Positions 27,383-36,891 of a DNA stretch of 37,855 nucleotides are shown piece by piece. The notes below the pieces were generated by a model that saw only the letters and a program-made list of their open reading frames with translations, ran no database searches and had not been told where the DNA came from. Both the position numbers and the translations under genes were made by a program. Each line of letters begins with the position of its first letter. The stretch's first letter is position 1. This DNA comes from Akkermansia muciniphila (GTDB lineage Bacteria > Verrucomicrobiota > Verrucomicrobiia > Verrucomicrobiales > V1-33), in the NCBI GenBank assembly GCA_945861415.1, contig CAMAUV010000042.1, positions 1 through 37,855 of the forward strand, in the 5' to 3' direction.

Positions 27383-28915
27383 CTACTTGCCGCAGGCTTT
27401 TAGGATGGCCGCGGCGAGTCCGGGGATATCGTGCTGTTTGGCCTCGATGTGGGGCTTGTGGCCGACGACTTTGAGGGCGGCGGTGGTCACGGGGCCGATG
27501 CTGGCGATTTTGATGCCGGAGGGCAGGGGGAGATTGAGGGCGAAAAAATTCTCCACGGCACTGCTGCTGGCAAAAGTAAGCACGTCGGCGCCTTCTTCGC
27601 GGAAGCGGGCGTGCGCGCCGGTGGGGTCCTCTGTCTCGGGGACAGTGCGATAGGCGATGGCTTCGTCTACGATGGCTCCATGCTCCGTGAGCGCGGTCAC
27701 AATGACATCGCGGGCATCCTCGGGGCGCACCCATAGGACGCTTTGGTTTTCGAGACTTCCGACGTGGGCGATGAGTTCCTTTACAAGGGATTCAGCGACG
27801 GACTTTTCCGGGACGAACTCGGCGCTGAGGTGGTAGTCTTTGAGCTTCTTCTCGGTGCCTGGGCCGATGCAGACGAACTTTGCGCCGCCCACGTCACGGG
27901 CGTCTTTGTAGAGCTTGAAGAACATGTCGAAGAATGCCTCTACGCCGTTGGGACTGGTGAAGAGGATCCATTCGTACTTGTGGCAGTCCTGCACGAGTTG
28001 GCCGAATTCCATCATGCTTCGCGGCGGCTCGGTGCGGATAGTGGGTAGCTCAAAAACATCGGCTCCAAGGGAGCGGAGCTGGCGGCTGAGGTCGCCAGCC
28101 TGCTGGCGGGTGCGGGTGACGACGATGCGCTGGCCGTAAAGCGGGCGGCGCTCGAACCAGCACAGCTTTTCCCGCAGGCCGACGACACCGCCAATTATAC
28201 AGACGGCAGGGGGCTTAAAACCGCGGGCGGCGACAAGATCGGCGATGGTAGCAAGCGTGCCGGTGAGCACTTCCTGCCGCGGAGTGGTGGCCCAGCGAAC
28301 GAGGGCAACGGGTGTGTCCGATGCAGCTCCGTGTTCCACGAGTTTGCCTGCAAGAATACCGATGCGACCCACGCCCATGAGCATGATCCGCGTTCCGGGG
28401 GTGCTAGCGAGCTGGGCAAAGTCGAGGGAGCTTTCCTCCTTGGTAGGATCTTCGTGGCCGGTGAAAATAGTGAGCTGCGAGCAGTGGTCGCGGTGGGTGA
28501 CGGGGATGCCGGCATAGCCCGGGCCGGCGATAGTGCTGGAAATTCCGTGAACAACTTCCCATGCACACCCGGCTGCTTCCAGCTCCTCAGCTTCTTCGCC
28601 GCCGCGACCGAAGACATACGGATCTCCACCTTTCAGGCGGGTTACAGTGTGCCCAGTTTTCACTTTCTCGATGAGCAGGGAGTTGATCTTGTCCTGCGTG
28701 AGGGTGTGCTGATCAGCCTGCTTCCCAACGTAGATGATCTCGACACCGGGCTGGGCCCACGCGAGCACCTCTTTATTAACGAGGTAGTCGTAGGCGATGA
28801 CATCAGCGAGTTCGATGCACTCTTTGGCACGCAGCGTGACGAGGCCAAGGTCACCGGGTCCGGCACCGACGAGGTAGCAAATGCCTTTTTTGTTTGAGGA
28901 GGAAGAGGAAGCCAT
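27383..28915 (-). CDS. cobA-hemD: Uroporphyrinogen-III C-methyltransferase / uroporphyrinogen-III synthase fusion
   Basis: Bifunctional tetrapyrrole enzyme. The N-terminal half (about 12-250) is a SAM-dependent uroporphyrinogen-III methyltransferase (CobA/SUMT) with YLVGAGPGDLGLVTLRA, the VTRLKGGDPYVFGRGGEEAEEL motif region, VVHGISSTIAGPGYAGIPVTHR and a typical TGTLATIADL stretch. It makes precorrin-2, the precursor of siroheme and cobalamin. The C-terminal half (about 262-510) is HemD, which cyclises hydroxymethylbilane to uroporphyrinogen III: RIVVTRTRQQAGDLSRQLRSLG, WILFTSPNGVEAFF, IGPGTEKKL and FASSSAVENFF. The fusion occurs in several anaerobes, Planctomycetes and Verrucomicrobia. hemC, hemA and hemB are not in the window. 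It is followed 3' by the AmiE-NamZ gene after about 90 bases. Confidence 0.95.
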   Translation of the reverse strand: MASSSSSNKKGICYLVGAGPGDLGLVTLRAKECIELADVIAYDYLVNKEVLAWAQPGVEIIYVGKQADQHTLTQDKINSLLIEKVKTGHTVTRLKGGDPYVFGRGGEEAEELEAAGCAWEVVHGISSTIAGPGYAGIPVTHRDHCSQLTIFTGHEDPTKEESSLDFAQLASTPGTRIMLMGVGRIGILAGKLVEHGAASDTPVALVRWATTPRQEVLTGTLATIADLVAARGFKPPAVCIIGGVVGLREKLCWFERRPLYGQRIVVTRTRQQAGDLSRQLRSLGADVFELPTIRTEPPRSMMEFGQLVQDCHKYEWILFTSPNGVEAFFDMFFKLYKDARDVGGAKFVCIGPGTEKKLKDYHLSAEFVPEKSVAESLVKELIAHVGSLENQSVLWVRPEDARDVIVTALTEHGAIVDEAIAYRTVPETEDPTGAHARFREEGADVLTFASSSAVENFFALNLPLPSGIKIASIGPVTTAALKVVGHKPHIEAKQHDIPGLAAAILKACGK

Positions 28916-28938
28916 AACTCTGCAGAGAGCCGGACGGC

Positions 28939-30759
28939 TCAGCGTGTCAGCACTTTTTCAATGCGGGTGCCGATCGCATCCTCGAGGCGGTGCAGGGCTT
29001 TATTGTAGTCCGACCAAGCGGCAATAAGTCCGATGCGGGTCTTTTGATAGATGTCCTCGTTGTCGTATTTGTGGCGCTGGACTTTGGGAATGTCTTTGGG
29101 ATTTACAAGGCTCCTCACGAGAGAGTCCTCAATGGCCTCAGCTTCGCGCCTGGCTTCATTTAGATCGCCATCTGCTTGGCGCGCGAGGCCCGCTGCCATG
29201 CGCAATTCGGCTAGGGCGAGATGTATATCCACAGAGATCTGCTCTCTCTGGATTTCGAGGGCGCGCTGCATTTCCTCAGCGTAACGGGCATAGGCCCGGG
29301 AACTCTTGTTGATTTTGGCCAAGTCCCAGACGGGGATGCTTATCCCTAGCCGGGCAAACCATTCCTCGTCGCGGCCTTTGCGCCCGTTGTCGTCGCCGCC
29401 GTTCCAGCCTACATCTATGAATGTCGCCACCAGTTTGCCCGAAGCTTTCGACTCGGCGAGGCGGGCGACGGCGACATCGCGCCAGGCAGTTGACTCTACG
29501 GCCACAGCCCGGTAGATCATAGCGAGGTCCAAGAGATAGGCTTCATCAAGCGCAGACGGGTTAACAATCGTCCGCTTGACCATGCTGCCGGACTGAATGC
29601 GAGTGTATTCCCGCAACCCACAAAGTTTGGCCAGAGCAATGCGCACCTTTTCGTAGTCGCTTTTGACCTCCCGCATATCGTTGGAGACTCCGGTCATTTC
29701 GGAACGGGCCCTAGCAACTTCGAAGGCTAATGAAGGATCGCCGGCACTTTCCATCTCGCTGCGCATAGTGCGATAGTTGGCGATCCGCCTCTCATGGACA
29801 TCCAGTTCACTGCCGTAGCCGGACAGAGATTCGTAGAGATTGAGCACTTCGCGCACGAGGCGGCCTTCATCGGCCAGATACTGAGCCTCAGCGAGTAGCA
29901 CCTCAGCGGAGGCCCTTTGGATTCGGGCTTTGCGCTCGTACGGATTAGGGAGAGAGAAACGGATCATAGCCCCAGTCTGCTCCCCGCCATTATTCACTTC
30001 CGTGGAAGATCGCTGCTCGTAACTGGTCCCGGTTAGTGTGCGGCTCACGGGATTCACGCCGTCATCGAAGACGTCGTAATTATTGAAAGTGTAGCTGTCG
30101 GAATCCCGGCCCGGAGTGACAAGGCGATCAATCTCCTGATAGGACTGGCTGGGAAAAGGAGAGAAAGACCGCTGAATAATTTCGGAGTATGGCAGTTCAA
30201 GTTGGTTCTCGTTTTCAGATGAATAGCTCAGTCGAAGCTCGGGATTGCGAAGGTCGTGAGCAGCTTCTCTGGCGGCGCCGGCGCCTGCAATTTGGGCGCG
30301 GCGGATGGCGAGTTGTCCGTCTTTGGCGATGGCGAGTAAAATGAGGTGCTCCACATTAAGCGGGCCAGATGCCGGTACGCGGGGGAGCAGCTCCTCCGGG
30401 GTCGGGATGCTGGGATGCAGCTTTTGTCCGGGAGCCTGAGTTTTGCCAAGGGGACCGTCGCCTTGCTGCTGGGGAAGCCTGAACGGTTCGCCGCGGGCAA
30501 TTTGCGGCGGAGTCCCGGACGGCTGAGGAGTCGCAGTAGCAAGTTGCACCCTTACTTTCGCAGGAAGCCCCTTTTTAGCCGCGCGCGTTACCGCTGCCGC
30601 CATTTCTTGCTTCGCGCTTTTTGCTGCCGGGGCACTTTTTTTGACCGCAGGAAACGGCTGCCGCTGGTGAGGCGGGGGACCTGCATAAGCAGAGACCGCC
30701 ACAGCGGCGGCCAGGAAGGGTAGCAGGAGCTGGCGGGTCAAGGTAAGAGTGTAGAACAT
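28939..30759 (-). CDS. TolC-family outer-membrane efflux-like protein
   Basis: Probable outer-membrane channel of an export system. From 30759 it is 606 residues: a signal peptide (LPFLAAAVAVSAYAG), a Pro/Lys/Ala-rich low-complexity stretch (about 25-135), then two TolC-like halves of long helices. The first contains LNVEHLILLAIAKDGQLAIRRA, NPELRLSYSSENEN and a beta segment with MIRFSLPNPYERKARIQRA; the second begins near AWRDVAVARLAESKASGK and includes GISIPVWD, the usual TolC 'P-x-[FWL]-x' beta strand, then YARYAEEMQRALEI. The open frame continues to 30843, but the signal peptide favours 30759. It runs toward cobA-hemD with a 23-base gap, so the two could be co-transcribed. No pump partner is adjacent. 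Confidence 0.82.
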   Translation of the reverse strand: MFYTLTLTRQLLLPFLAAAVAVSAYAGPPPHQRQPFPAVKKSAPAAKSAKQEMAAAVTRAAKKGLPAKVRVQLATATPQPSGTPPQIARGEPFRLPQQQGDGPLGKTQAPGQKLHPSIPTPEELLPRVPASGPLNVEHLILLAIAKDGQLAIRRAQIAGAGAAREAAHDLRNPELRLSYSSENENQLELPYSEIIQRSFSPFPSQSYQEIDRLVTPGRDSDSYTFNNYDVFDDGVNPVSRTLTGTSYEQRSSTEVNNGGEQTGAMIRFSLPNPYERKARIQRASAEVLLAEAQYLADEGRLVREVLNLYESLSGYGSELDVHERRIANYRTMRSEMESAGDPSLAFEVARARSEMTGVSNDMREVKSDYEKVRIALAKLCGLREYTRIQSGSMVKRTIVNPSALDEAYLLDLAMIYRAVAVESTAWRDVAVARLAESKASGKLVATFIDVGWNGGDDNGRKGRDEEWFARLGISIPVWDLAKINKSSRAYARYAEEMQRALEIQREQISVDIHLALAELRMAAGLARQADGDLNEARREAEAIEDSLVRSLVNPKDIPKVQRHKYDNEDIYQKTRIGLIAAWSDYNKALHRLEDAIGTRIEKVLTR

Positions 30760-30891
30760 AGCAGGTTGAAGGATACGCCTAGACGAGTAAGCATCTCTCT
30801 TGGATTGCCGCAGAGGATTGGCGGACACAAGCAGGATTTCCATAATGCCCGCACGCAGTGTATCCTGCCATAGATTACATGAAGCGGTCCT

Positions 30892-30928
30892 AAAAAAAGC
30901 GTCCCGGCGAATTTCTCCACCGGGACGC
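30892..30928 (-). terminator. Intrinsic terminator after the small conserved protein
   Basis: On the minus strand the 9-bp stem GCGTCCCGG / CCGGGACGC (30920-30928 with 30899-30907) closes a 12-base loop and is followed by TTTTTTT (30892-30898). It ends the small gene at 30961-31278 and separates it from the TolC-like gene. Confidence 0.92.
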
Positions 30929-30960
30929 CTAAATTGATTTGCGACTTTCAGTCCCGGCTT

Positions 30961-31278
30961 TTAACGGGCGGAGAGGCCTACTGGAGCCATCATCGGAGGA
31001 TTTAGAGCGTCCTTGAGTTTCTCAAGTCCACGATACTGCTTACCGTTCTTCTCCACCATGCCGCGGGAGACGAGGTTTTGCAGTTTTTCATAGGCGCGCA
31101 GGCGAAGCATTTCTTCGCCACCGCTTACCGCATTCCGAAGTTTCAGGTTTTCGTAAACGGCTTCGAAGAGACTATTGAATTCGTAAATCTTCTTCTTGGA
31201 CAAGGCAGCGACCAGTTCATCGGTGACATGATCGGGGAGACGGCGGGAGAACCTTGTGCGTTTCGTGGGTATAGCCAT
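30961..31278 (-). CDS. Small conserved-looking protein, possible winged-helix
   Basis: A 105-residue basic protein I cannot assign to a named family. The N-terminus MAIPTKRTRFSRRLPDHVTDEL is strongly positive, the middle is helical (KKIYEFNSLFEAVYENLKLRN), and residues about 60-90 (YEKLQNLVSRGMVEKNGKQYRGL) resemble the wing of a winged-helix domain. A DNA-binding or ribosome-associated role is possible but unproven. An in-frame ATG at 31296 is an alternative start. It stands alone, with its own terminator, next to an AT-rich upstream spacer likely to carry its promoter. Confidence 0.65.
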   Translation of the reverse strand: MAIPTKRTRFSRRLPDHVTDELVAALSKKKIYEFNSLFEAVYENLKLRNAVSGGEEMLRLRAYEKLQNLVSRGMVEKNGKQYRGLEKLKDALNPPMMAPVGLSAR

Positions 31279-31465
31279 AAGACTAAAGAGTATCACAGCT
31301 ATTCAATAATGCGAAGGATTTCCTGAATAAGGGTGTAACTTTTCGCAAAAATGAAATATTGACAGGCCGTCGAGGCGCGAATTTCTCAACGAAAGCGTCA
31401 CATTTCGGACTGTAAATAGACTCCTCCTAGGCTGGTAGTTTTTAGATTACACCCTGAAAAATCCC

Positions 31466-32214
31466 ATGCCTCCTGTTCCTGACCTTTACCCGCTCTCTCC
31501 CGCTAACGCCGCCCGGCACCCTGCTCTTTTCAATCATCTGCGCGCCCGGAACCACACCAACATCGGCTAACCCTGCGATCAGCGGTTCGACTATTCGGAC
31601 CTGCTCCCCATGCTGGAACTGAACGCCAATAACATCGGGGATCCGTGGCGCACCACGAACTACACGCAAAACACCCACGCTTCTGAACGCGAGGCGGTTA
31701 GCGGATTTGCCCGGCTCGTGGAGGCACCGCCGGACAACTGCTGGGGCTATCTGACCAAAGAGGGTAGTGAGGGCAATATGTAAGGGCTCTATCTCGCACG
31801 GTAAGTCCACCCCAGCGGCATGTTCTACTCTTCCGAGGACACCCTCTGCAGTGTCGCGAAAATGCTTCGCCTGCAAAACATGCCGAATATCATGATCCGT
31901 TAGCTAGCCGACGACTCTATCGACTGCGAGGACCTTCGGAAGACTATCCGTATGCACCGGGACGTGCCCCCTATCATCTTCGCAAATGCCGGCACCACCA
32001 TGAAGGAAGCCATCGCGGTCATCCGCGGCATCATGGAGGACTTGGCGATTCCACAGTAATATAATACACGTGGACGCGGCCTTGGGCGGAATGATGCTGC
32101 CATTTTTGGAACATCCGCCTGCATAGAACTTCGCCCTCGGCGCGGACAGCATGAGCATCGGCGGCCACAAAATGATCGACGCCCAAAAGCCCGTCGCGCT
32201 TTGTTTTGGCTGGG
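31466..32214 (+). pseudogene. Histidine decarboxylase (PLP-dependent) pseudogene, truncated
   Basis: Translation from the ATG at 31466 gives recognisable group II decarboxylase sequence of the histidine decarboxylase type: NIG-(stop)-PCDQRFDYSDLLPMLE, NTHASEREAVSGFARLVEAP, WGYLTKEGSEGNM, FYSSEDTLCSVAKMLRLQ, IRMHRDVPPIIFANAGTTMK and, after a frameshift, VDAALGGMMLPF and SIGGHKMID with the PLP-binding Lys codon at 32169-32171. It is interrupted by in-frame stops at 31568, 31781, 31802, 31901 and 32057 and, after a one-base insertion near 32060-32069, at 32124. The last third of the usual 380 residues is missing; sequence ends near the alaS leader. The intact enzyme would convert histidine to histamine; this copy cannot. 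Confidence 0.82.
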
Positions 32215-32313
32215 ATCACAAGCCCCTTTACGCCGCAGCCCAACCCGTTACCATTACCGCCTTTTTCCGCCCGGGCGTCCCTGCCCTATCCCAATTTCCA
32301 TCGTCTACCCACC

Positions 32314-35016
32314 ATGCTGACCGCAGCCCAGATCCGCCAGAGCTTCCTCGATTTCTTCAAATCTAAGCAGCACACCATCGTTCCCTCCAGCAGCCTCATG
32401 CCGGACAGTCCGAACTTGCTCTTCACCAATGCCGGCATGAATCAGTTCGTGCCCATCTTCCTCGGTCAGGTCGAGTGTCCCTACAAACCCGGACGCGCCG
32501 CCGACACCCAGAAGTGCATCCGCGCTGGCGGCAAACACAATGACCTCGACGATGTCGGTCTCGACACCTACCATCACACGTTCTTCGAGATGCTGGGGAA
32601 CTGGTCGTTCGGCGACTACTTCAAAAAGGAGGCGATCTCGTGGGCGTGGGAACTCATTATCGAAGTCTGGAAGTTCCCCGCCGAACGGGTCTATGCGAGC
32701 ATTTACCAGCCCGGGCCCGGCGATCCTGCACAGCGCGACGAGGAGGCATGGGAACTATGGGCCGAGAAGTTTCGTAATGTCGGTCTGGACCCCGACATTC
32801 ACATCGTGAACGGCAACAAGAAGGACAACTTCTGGATGATGGGAGAGACCGGCCCCTGCGGGCCCTGCACGGAAATCCACGTGGACCTCACCGCCGGCCC
32901 AGTGCGTACGGATATTGAGCAGCAGAAGCGCAGCCGCGAACTCGTGAATGGCCCCACACCCGCCGTCATCGAAATCTGGAACAACGTCTTCATTCAGTAC
33001 AACGCAAACCCCGACGGTTCCTTCGTCCCGCTGCCCTCGCAGCACGTGGACACCGGCATGGGCTTCGAACGCGTCGTCTCCATCATCCACGGCACGAAGA
33101 ACTTCACCGACTTCGAGAACGCCAAAATCTCCAACTACGACACGGATGTCTTCCGTCCAATCTTCGATGAGATCGAAAAACTGAGCGGCAAGAAATACAC
33201 CGCCACGCTCCCCGCCCCCGGCAGCACCGGCGAGACGGAACAGGAGAAAGTGGACGTCGCTTTCCGCGTCATCGCCGACCACATCCGCACGCTCAGCTTC
33301 TCCATCGCCGATGGTATCGTGCCAGGAAACGGCGACCGCAACTACGTCCTCCGACGCATACTCCGCCGCGCCGTGCGCTACGGCCGCACGCTCGGCTTCA
33401 CCCAGCCGTTCTTCTACAAACTCGTGGACACCCTCGCCACCCACATGGGCGAGGTGTTCCCGGAATTGAAGCAGCGGAAAGATTTCGTAAAGCAAACGCT
33501 CAAGACGGAGGAGGAGGCGTTTAATCGCACACTGGATAAGGGAATTGCCATCTTCGAAGCAGAAGTCGGATCAGTCCAATCTGCCCTATCTGGCCCATTC
33601 GCTTTCCGACTTTACGATGAACAGGGATTCCCCCTCGACCTCACCGAACTCATGGCCCGCGAGCGCGGCCTGACAGTGGACAAGGAGGGCTTCGAGAAGT
33701 TGATGGAAGAGCAGCGCGAGCGCGCCCGGGCCGCGCAGAAGAAGACCGTCATCAAGCTCTCCGAGATCGAGACCAAAGAGCCCACCAATTTCCAGGGTTA
33801 CGACGCTTCCGAAGTCGAGGCGCAGGTGCTGGAAGTCGTCCACATGGAAGGGAAGGCCGCCGTGGTGTTGGACGCCTCGCCTTTCTACGCCGAGATGGGT
33901 GGTCAGTTGGGCGATACCGGCACGCTGCTGGCGGGCGCGGAAATCATTCCCGTGCTCAACACGCAGAAGTCCGGCAACACATGGCTGCATCACGTGGATA
34001 CTGACACAAATCTGCAGCCCGGCGCGACTGTCACGGCGAAGGTTGACCCCGAGCGCCGAGCGGCCATTTCCCGTCACCACAGCGTGACGCATCTGCTGCA
34101 CTGGGCCTTGCACGAAGTTGTCTCGCGCGACGCCACGCAGAAGGGTTCCTACGTTGGGCCGGAGAAGCTCACCTTCGACTTTAACAGCGCCGCACTCAGT
34201 CCGCAGCAGGTCGCGGATGTGGAGCGCCTCGTGAACGAACGTATCCTCGAAAACGCCCCCGTCACGTGGCAAGAAGTGAAATACAACCACATTAAGGAAC
34301 GCGCAGACATCATGCAGGCCTTCGGCGAGAAATACGGAGAATGGGTCCGCGTGGTCCAAATAGGCGGCAAGGCCACCGGTCTCGACGGCTACAGCATGGA
34401 ACTCTGCGGCGGCACGCACATTCACGGCACCGGCGAGATCGGCCTCTTCCGCATCCTCAGCGAAGCCGCCACCGGCGCGGGCATCCGGCGCATCGAAGCC
34501 GTGGCCGGTCTCGCCGCTTACGAACAAGCCATCGCCGACAACTCGCGCCTCAAGCAAGTGGCCGCCAAACTCGGCAGCCCGCTGCCTGACCTTGAGAAGA
34601 AGCTCGAACTCCTCGTCGAGCACGCGAAGTCGCTGGAGAAGATCCTCAAAGCCGCCCAGCAGCGCGAAGCATCCGGCTGCGCGAAGGAACTCCTCGCCAC
34701 TGCCGCGAATAACACCCTCATCGCCAACCTCGGCGACGTGGACGCCGATTACGGCATGGCCGTGAGCGATGCCCTTAAGGGCCTGTTCAAAGGCGTCGTC
34801 GTGCTCGGCACCAGCGGTGGCGGCAACGTCGCCATCATCGCCACTGTCTCCCCCGATTTCCAAAACAAAGTCCAGGCCGGCAAAATCATCAGCGCCATCG
34901 CCCCCATCGTGGGCGGCAAAGGCGGCGGCAAACCCGACTTCGCCCGCGGCGGCGGCAAGGATGTGGCGAAACTCGACGCCGCTCTCGCCGAAGCCGCGAG
35001 GCTGGCGGCGGCATAG
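32314..35016 (+). CDS. alaS: Alanine-tRNA ligase
   Basis: Class II aminoacyl-tRNA synthetase that charges tRNA-Ala and edits mis-activated Ser and Gly. The 900-residue product starts MLTAAQIRQSFLDFFKSKQH at 32314 (the family start). Catalytic motifs include TNAGMNQFVPIFLG, THHTFFEMLGNWSFGDYFK-like text around residue 88, and the motif 3 region near RNYVLRRILRRAVRYGR. The editing domain has H-S-V-T-H (residue about 589) and C-G-G-T-H (about 697) zinc ligands. The C-Ala domain ends with GGGKPDFARGGGKDVAKLD. An in-frame extension to 32206 reads into the histidine decarboxylase relic and is not part of the gene. Slightly longer than the E. coli enzyme (876). Confidence 0.98.
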   Translation: MLTAAQIRQSFLDFFKSKQHTIVPSSSLMPDSPNLLFTNAGMNQFVPIFLGQVECPYKPGRAADTQKCIRAGGKHNDLDDVGLDTYHHTFFEMLGNWSFGDYFKKEAISWAWELIIEVWKFPAERVYASIYQPGPGDPAQRDEEAWELWAEKFRNVGLDPDIHIVNGNKKDNFWMMGETGPCGPCTEIHVDLTAGPVRTDIEQQKRSRELVNGPTPAVIEIWNNVFIQYNANPDGSFVPLPSQHVDTGMGFERVVSIIHGTKNFTDFENAKISNYDTDVFRPIFDEIEKLSGKKYTATLPAPGSTGETEQEKVDVAFRVIADHIRTLSFSIADGIVPGNGDRNYVLRRILRRAVRYGRTLGFTQPFFYKLVDTLATHMGEVFPELKQRKDFVKQTLKTEEEAFNRTLDKGIAIFEAEVGSVQSALSGPFAFRLYDEQGFPLDLTELMARERGLTVDKEGFEKLMEEQRERARAAQKKTVIKLSEIETKEPTNFQGYDASEVEAQVLEVVHMEGKAAVVLDASPFYAEMGGQLGDTGTLLAGAEIIPVLNTQKSGNTWLHHVDTDTNLQPGATVTAKVDPERRAAISRHHSVTHLLHWALHEVVSRDATQKGSYVGPEKLTFDFNSAALSPQQVADVERLVNERILENAPVTWQEVKYNHIKERADIMQAFGEKYGEWVRVVQIGGKATGLDGYSMELCGGTHIHGTGEIGLFRILSEAATGAGIRRIEAVAGLAAYEQAIADNSRLKQVAAKLGSPLPDLEKKLELLVEHAKSLEKILKAAQQREASGCAKELLATAANNTLIANLGDVDADYGMAVSDALKGLFKGVVVLGTSGGGNVAIIATVSPDFQNKVQAGKIISAIAPIVGGKGGGKPDFARGGGKDVAKLDAALAEAARLAAA

Positions 35017-35125
35017 GCAAGATACAGGCTGTCATTGAGGAGAACGCGAAACTGCTGCGCGAGTTGCGGGCCCGCTAAGAACCCGCCTGCAGCAATCGGC
35101 ACCAAGGCGAAAAGGCCTATGCAGA
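35017..35125. other. Spacer after alaS with a short coding-like stretch
   Basis: The bases right after alaS translate in one frame (35016-35078) as a helical GKIQAVIEENAKLLRELRAR followed by TAA. It looks like the tail of a coiled coil and may be a remnant. Nothing else is recognised. Confidence 0.25.
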
Positions 35126-35854
35126 GTGGTCGCGGGCACGTGGATCGGACATCCCGGCTTATCGCGGGATCTCGAGATGCTGGGCAGCGAAATCGCGTCC
35201 GGGCGGATCGACAGAGATGTGAGGATCGCCTTCGAGGGATCGCTCAGTTGCGAGGATGTTTTTCAATCCATGCATGTGCTTTGCGGGTTGGGGGCCGGAC
35301 CCGAGGCGTGGAAAACCGCGTTCAACTTTGGCGGCAAAGAGGGCTCGGATTTCTTGCTGAGTTACTTGCCGGGGGAAACCTGCTGCTTCAGTGATCGGGA
35401 TCCGAAACCGTTTTGTGATGCCTAGGGCCAAGCGGTGATTACTGACTCGAGCTTTCGCTACCGCTTTATCGAATTTGAACTGATCATGGTGGAGGGCGAT
35501 TGGTATTCAGGCGACCTCCTTGTTCAGGCGGACCAGCTTTCTGAAATGATTGCCTGCCATCGCTCGCTGGCCCCTTCGGCACGGCTGAAACTGGGCCTTG
35601 ATCCAAAAGCGATCGCAATAGACCTCCTGCAGGTGCTAACGGCTTGCCAAGAAACTGGGACGGAATTCCTTTTCAGTATGCCTTCCGTCGATTCCGAAAA
35701 CGGAAATCGTAAGCGGTTCAAGCCAGCCCACTTCGTGCCCGTAATCGACAAGGCTTCGGCACAAGTCCGGAGCGGGGCATTGCCCCTGCCTGCCATAGCT
35801 GCCAATCCTCACCCGCCGCCAACTGAGGTTTTTGGGAGAATGAGCGGCTATTGA
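35126..35854 (+). pseudogene. Unknown ORF interrupted by one amber codon
   Basis: Two open stretches, 35126-35425 and 35435-35854, are in the same frame and separated only by TAG at 35423-35425. Reading through gives about 242 residues with no other interruption: ...DRDPKPFCDA-(stop)-GQAVITDSSFRYRFIEFELI... The composition (acidic, with Trp and Tyr) and continuity on both sides suggest one original protein. I do not recognise the family. A CAG-to-TAG change or a sequencing error would explain the gap. The first usable start is GTG at 35126; the frame is open to about 35039. It lies between alaS and a TonB-like gene, in a stretch that also contains other decayed sequence. Confidence 0.45.
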
Positions 35855-35862
35855 GGCCGGAT

Positions 35863-36693
35863 ATGGTTTACGGCTCACCGATGCATTTCGCATTCGACAA
35901 TTGCACGGTGCTGAGGACGATAGCCCCCATGCCAGAGGAAACCGCCCGCCTGCCCAGCCCGCCGGATTCCCCGCCACCGCTGATCTTTCACTGGAAGCGG
36001 TTACGCGGGGTGAAGCGCCGACTGGCGGCCTTTTTGATCGTGGCTGCCGCAGGCCATGCGGCGCTGTTTTATTTGGTTCGGGTGGTGCCCTCGATTTCGT
36101 CGCAAAAGCCGCCGCGGCAGCAGGCGGTGGTTTATCTGCCGGCCAGCGTGCCGGGAATACGCGGCATGCTGAGCGCTCTCAATGACCGTTACCCTGGCGC
36201 GGTAGTAGAATCTGAAGATTATTCCCGGCAGGCGGATATGGCGGAACTGGCCGCTGCGGTGCCCCGGTTGTCACCCGTTCGCGGCGGAAGAAGGGCGGTG
36301 CTCAAGGAATTCACCCAGCCGCTGGCACCGCAGGAAATGCCGCGCCTAATGCAGCCAGGAGATCCCTTCCTGCCTGAAGTCGCCCCCCCTGCTGCTCTAT
36401 CTCCCGTCCGGGCCTCAGCGGAACCATTTCAGCTTTCCATCGTGCCTGCCGATCTCTCGCGTGCGCTTTTGGTGTCGGCAATGTGGCCGGAAGCCTTTTC
36501 CGACGATAGTGCTACTCGCAGCTTGACCTTTATGCTCGCCCTGAACCGCCATGGGCGGCCTCAACATTGTATGGCCCTCTCGGCCGGGTCCAATGAGACG
36601 CTGGAGGTGCTCCGGCGCGGACTGATGACGACGCGATGGGAAGCCCGTCCGGCTATCACCGTTGAGTGGATTACGGTCCATGTCCGCTGGTAA
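35863..36693 (+). CDS. TonB-like membrane-anchored protein
   Basis: From 35863 it is 276 residues. A short Pro-rich cytosolic part precedes a single membrane segment (LAAFLIVAAAGHAALFYLV), followed by a periplasmic linker rich in Pro, Arg and Ala and a C-terminal globular region (ATRSLTFMLALNRHGRPQHCMAL ... RWEARPAITVEWITVHVRW). The topology is that of TonB-family energy transducers, but the C-terminal domain matches only loosely. GAGG at 35853-35856 precedes the ATG at 35863; ATG 35929 (MPEETARL) is an equally reasonable start that removes a poorly conserved lead, and a TTG at 35851 extends the frame. No exbBD genes are adjacent. Confidence 0.6.
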   Translation: MVYGSPMHFAFDNCTVLRTIAPMPEETARLPSPPDSPPPLIFHWKRLRGVKRRLAAFLIVAAAGHAALFYLVRVVPSISSQKPPRQQAVVYLPASVPGIRGMLSALNDRYPGAVVESEDYSRQADMAELAAAVPRLSPVRGGRRAVLKEFTQPLAPQEMPRLMQPGDPFLPEVAPPAALSPVRASAEPFQLSIVPADLSRALLVSAMWPEAFSDDSATRSLTFMLALNRHGRPQHCMALSAGSNETLEVLRRGLMTTRWEARPAITVEWITVHVRW

Positions 36694-36891
36694 ATGGGTG
36701 GCCGGAGGAATAAATTCATTTCCCTTGCATACAGCAGAAAGCTCATCTAGTGAGAGATTGTGACTGCCTTCAAATTAGGGGTGGAAGCGGCAGTTCACTC
36801 AAAGAGTTTTTCAATGTGGTGAGTAAAGGACCCCTCCGGGACTGAGCCGCGTTCATCACAAGAGCTGTCCGAATCAGATAAAGATCAAAAA
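36694..36891 (+). promoter_or_regulatory. Leader and presumed promoter region of the RRM gene
   Basis: A 198-base noncoding spacer with several self-complementary pieces, for example CTCA-TCTAG-TGAG near 36743-36755 and the CCCCTCCGGG run near 36831-36840. No clear -10/-35 pair was identified. A long leader is expected if the gene is post-transcriptionally regulated, but this is inference. Confidence 0.35.

Noticed and set aside
31466..32214. Recoding of stop codons (TAA read as Tyr) in the histidine decarboxylase frame
   Set aside because: Other Tyr codons are standard, neighbouring genes use TAA as true stops, and the frame also contains an indel and a truncated 3' end, so decay is simpler.
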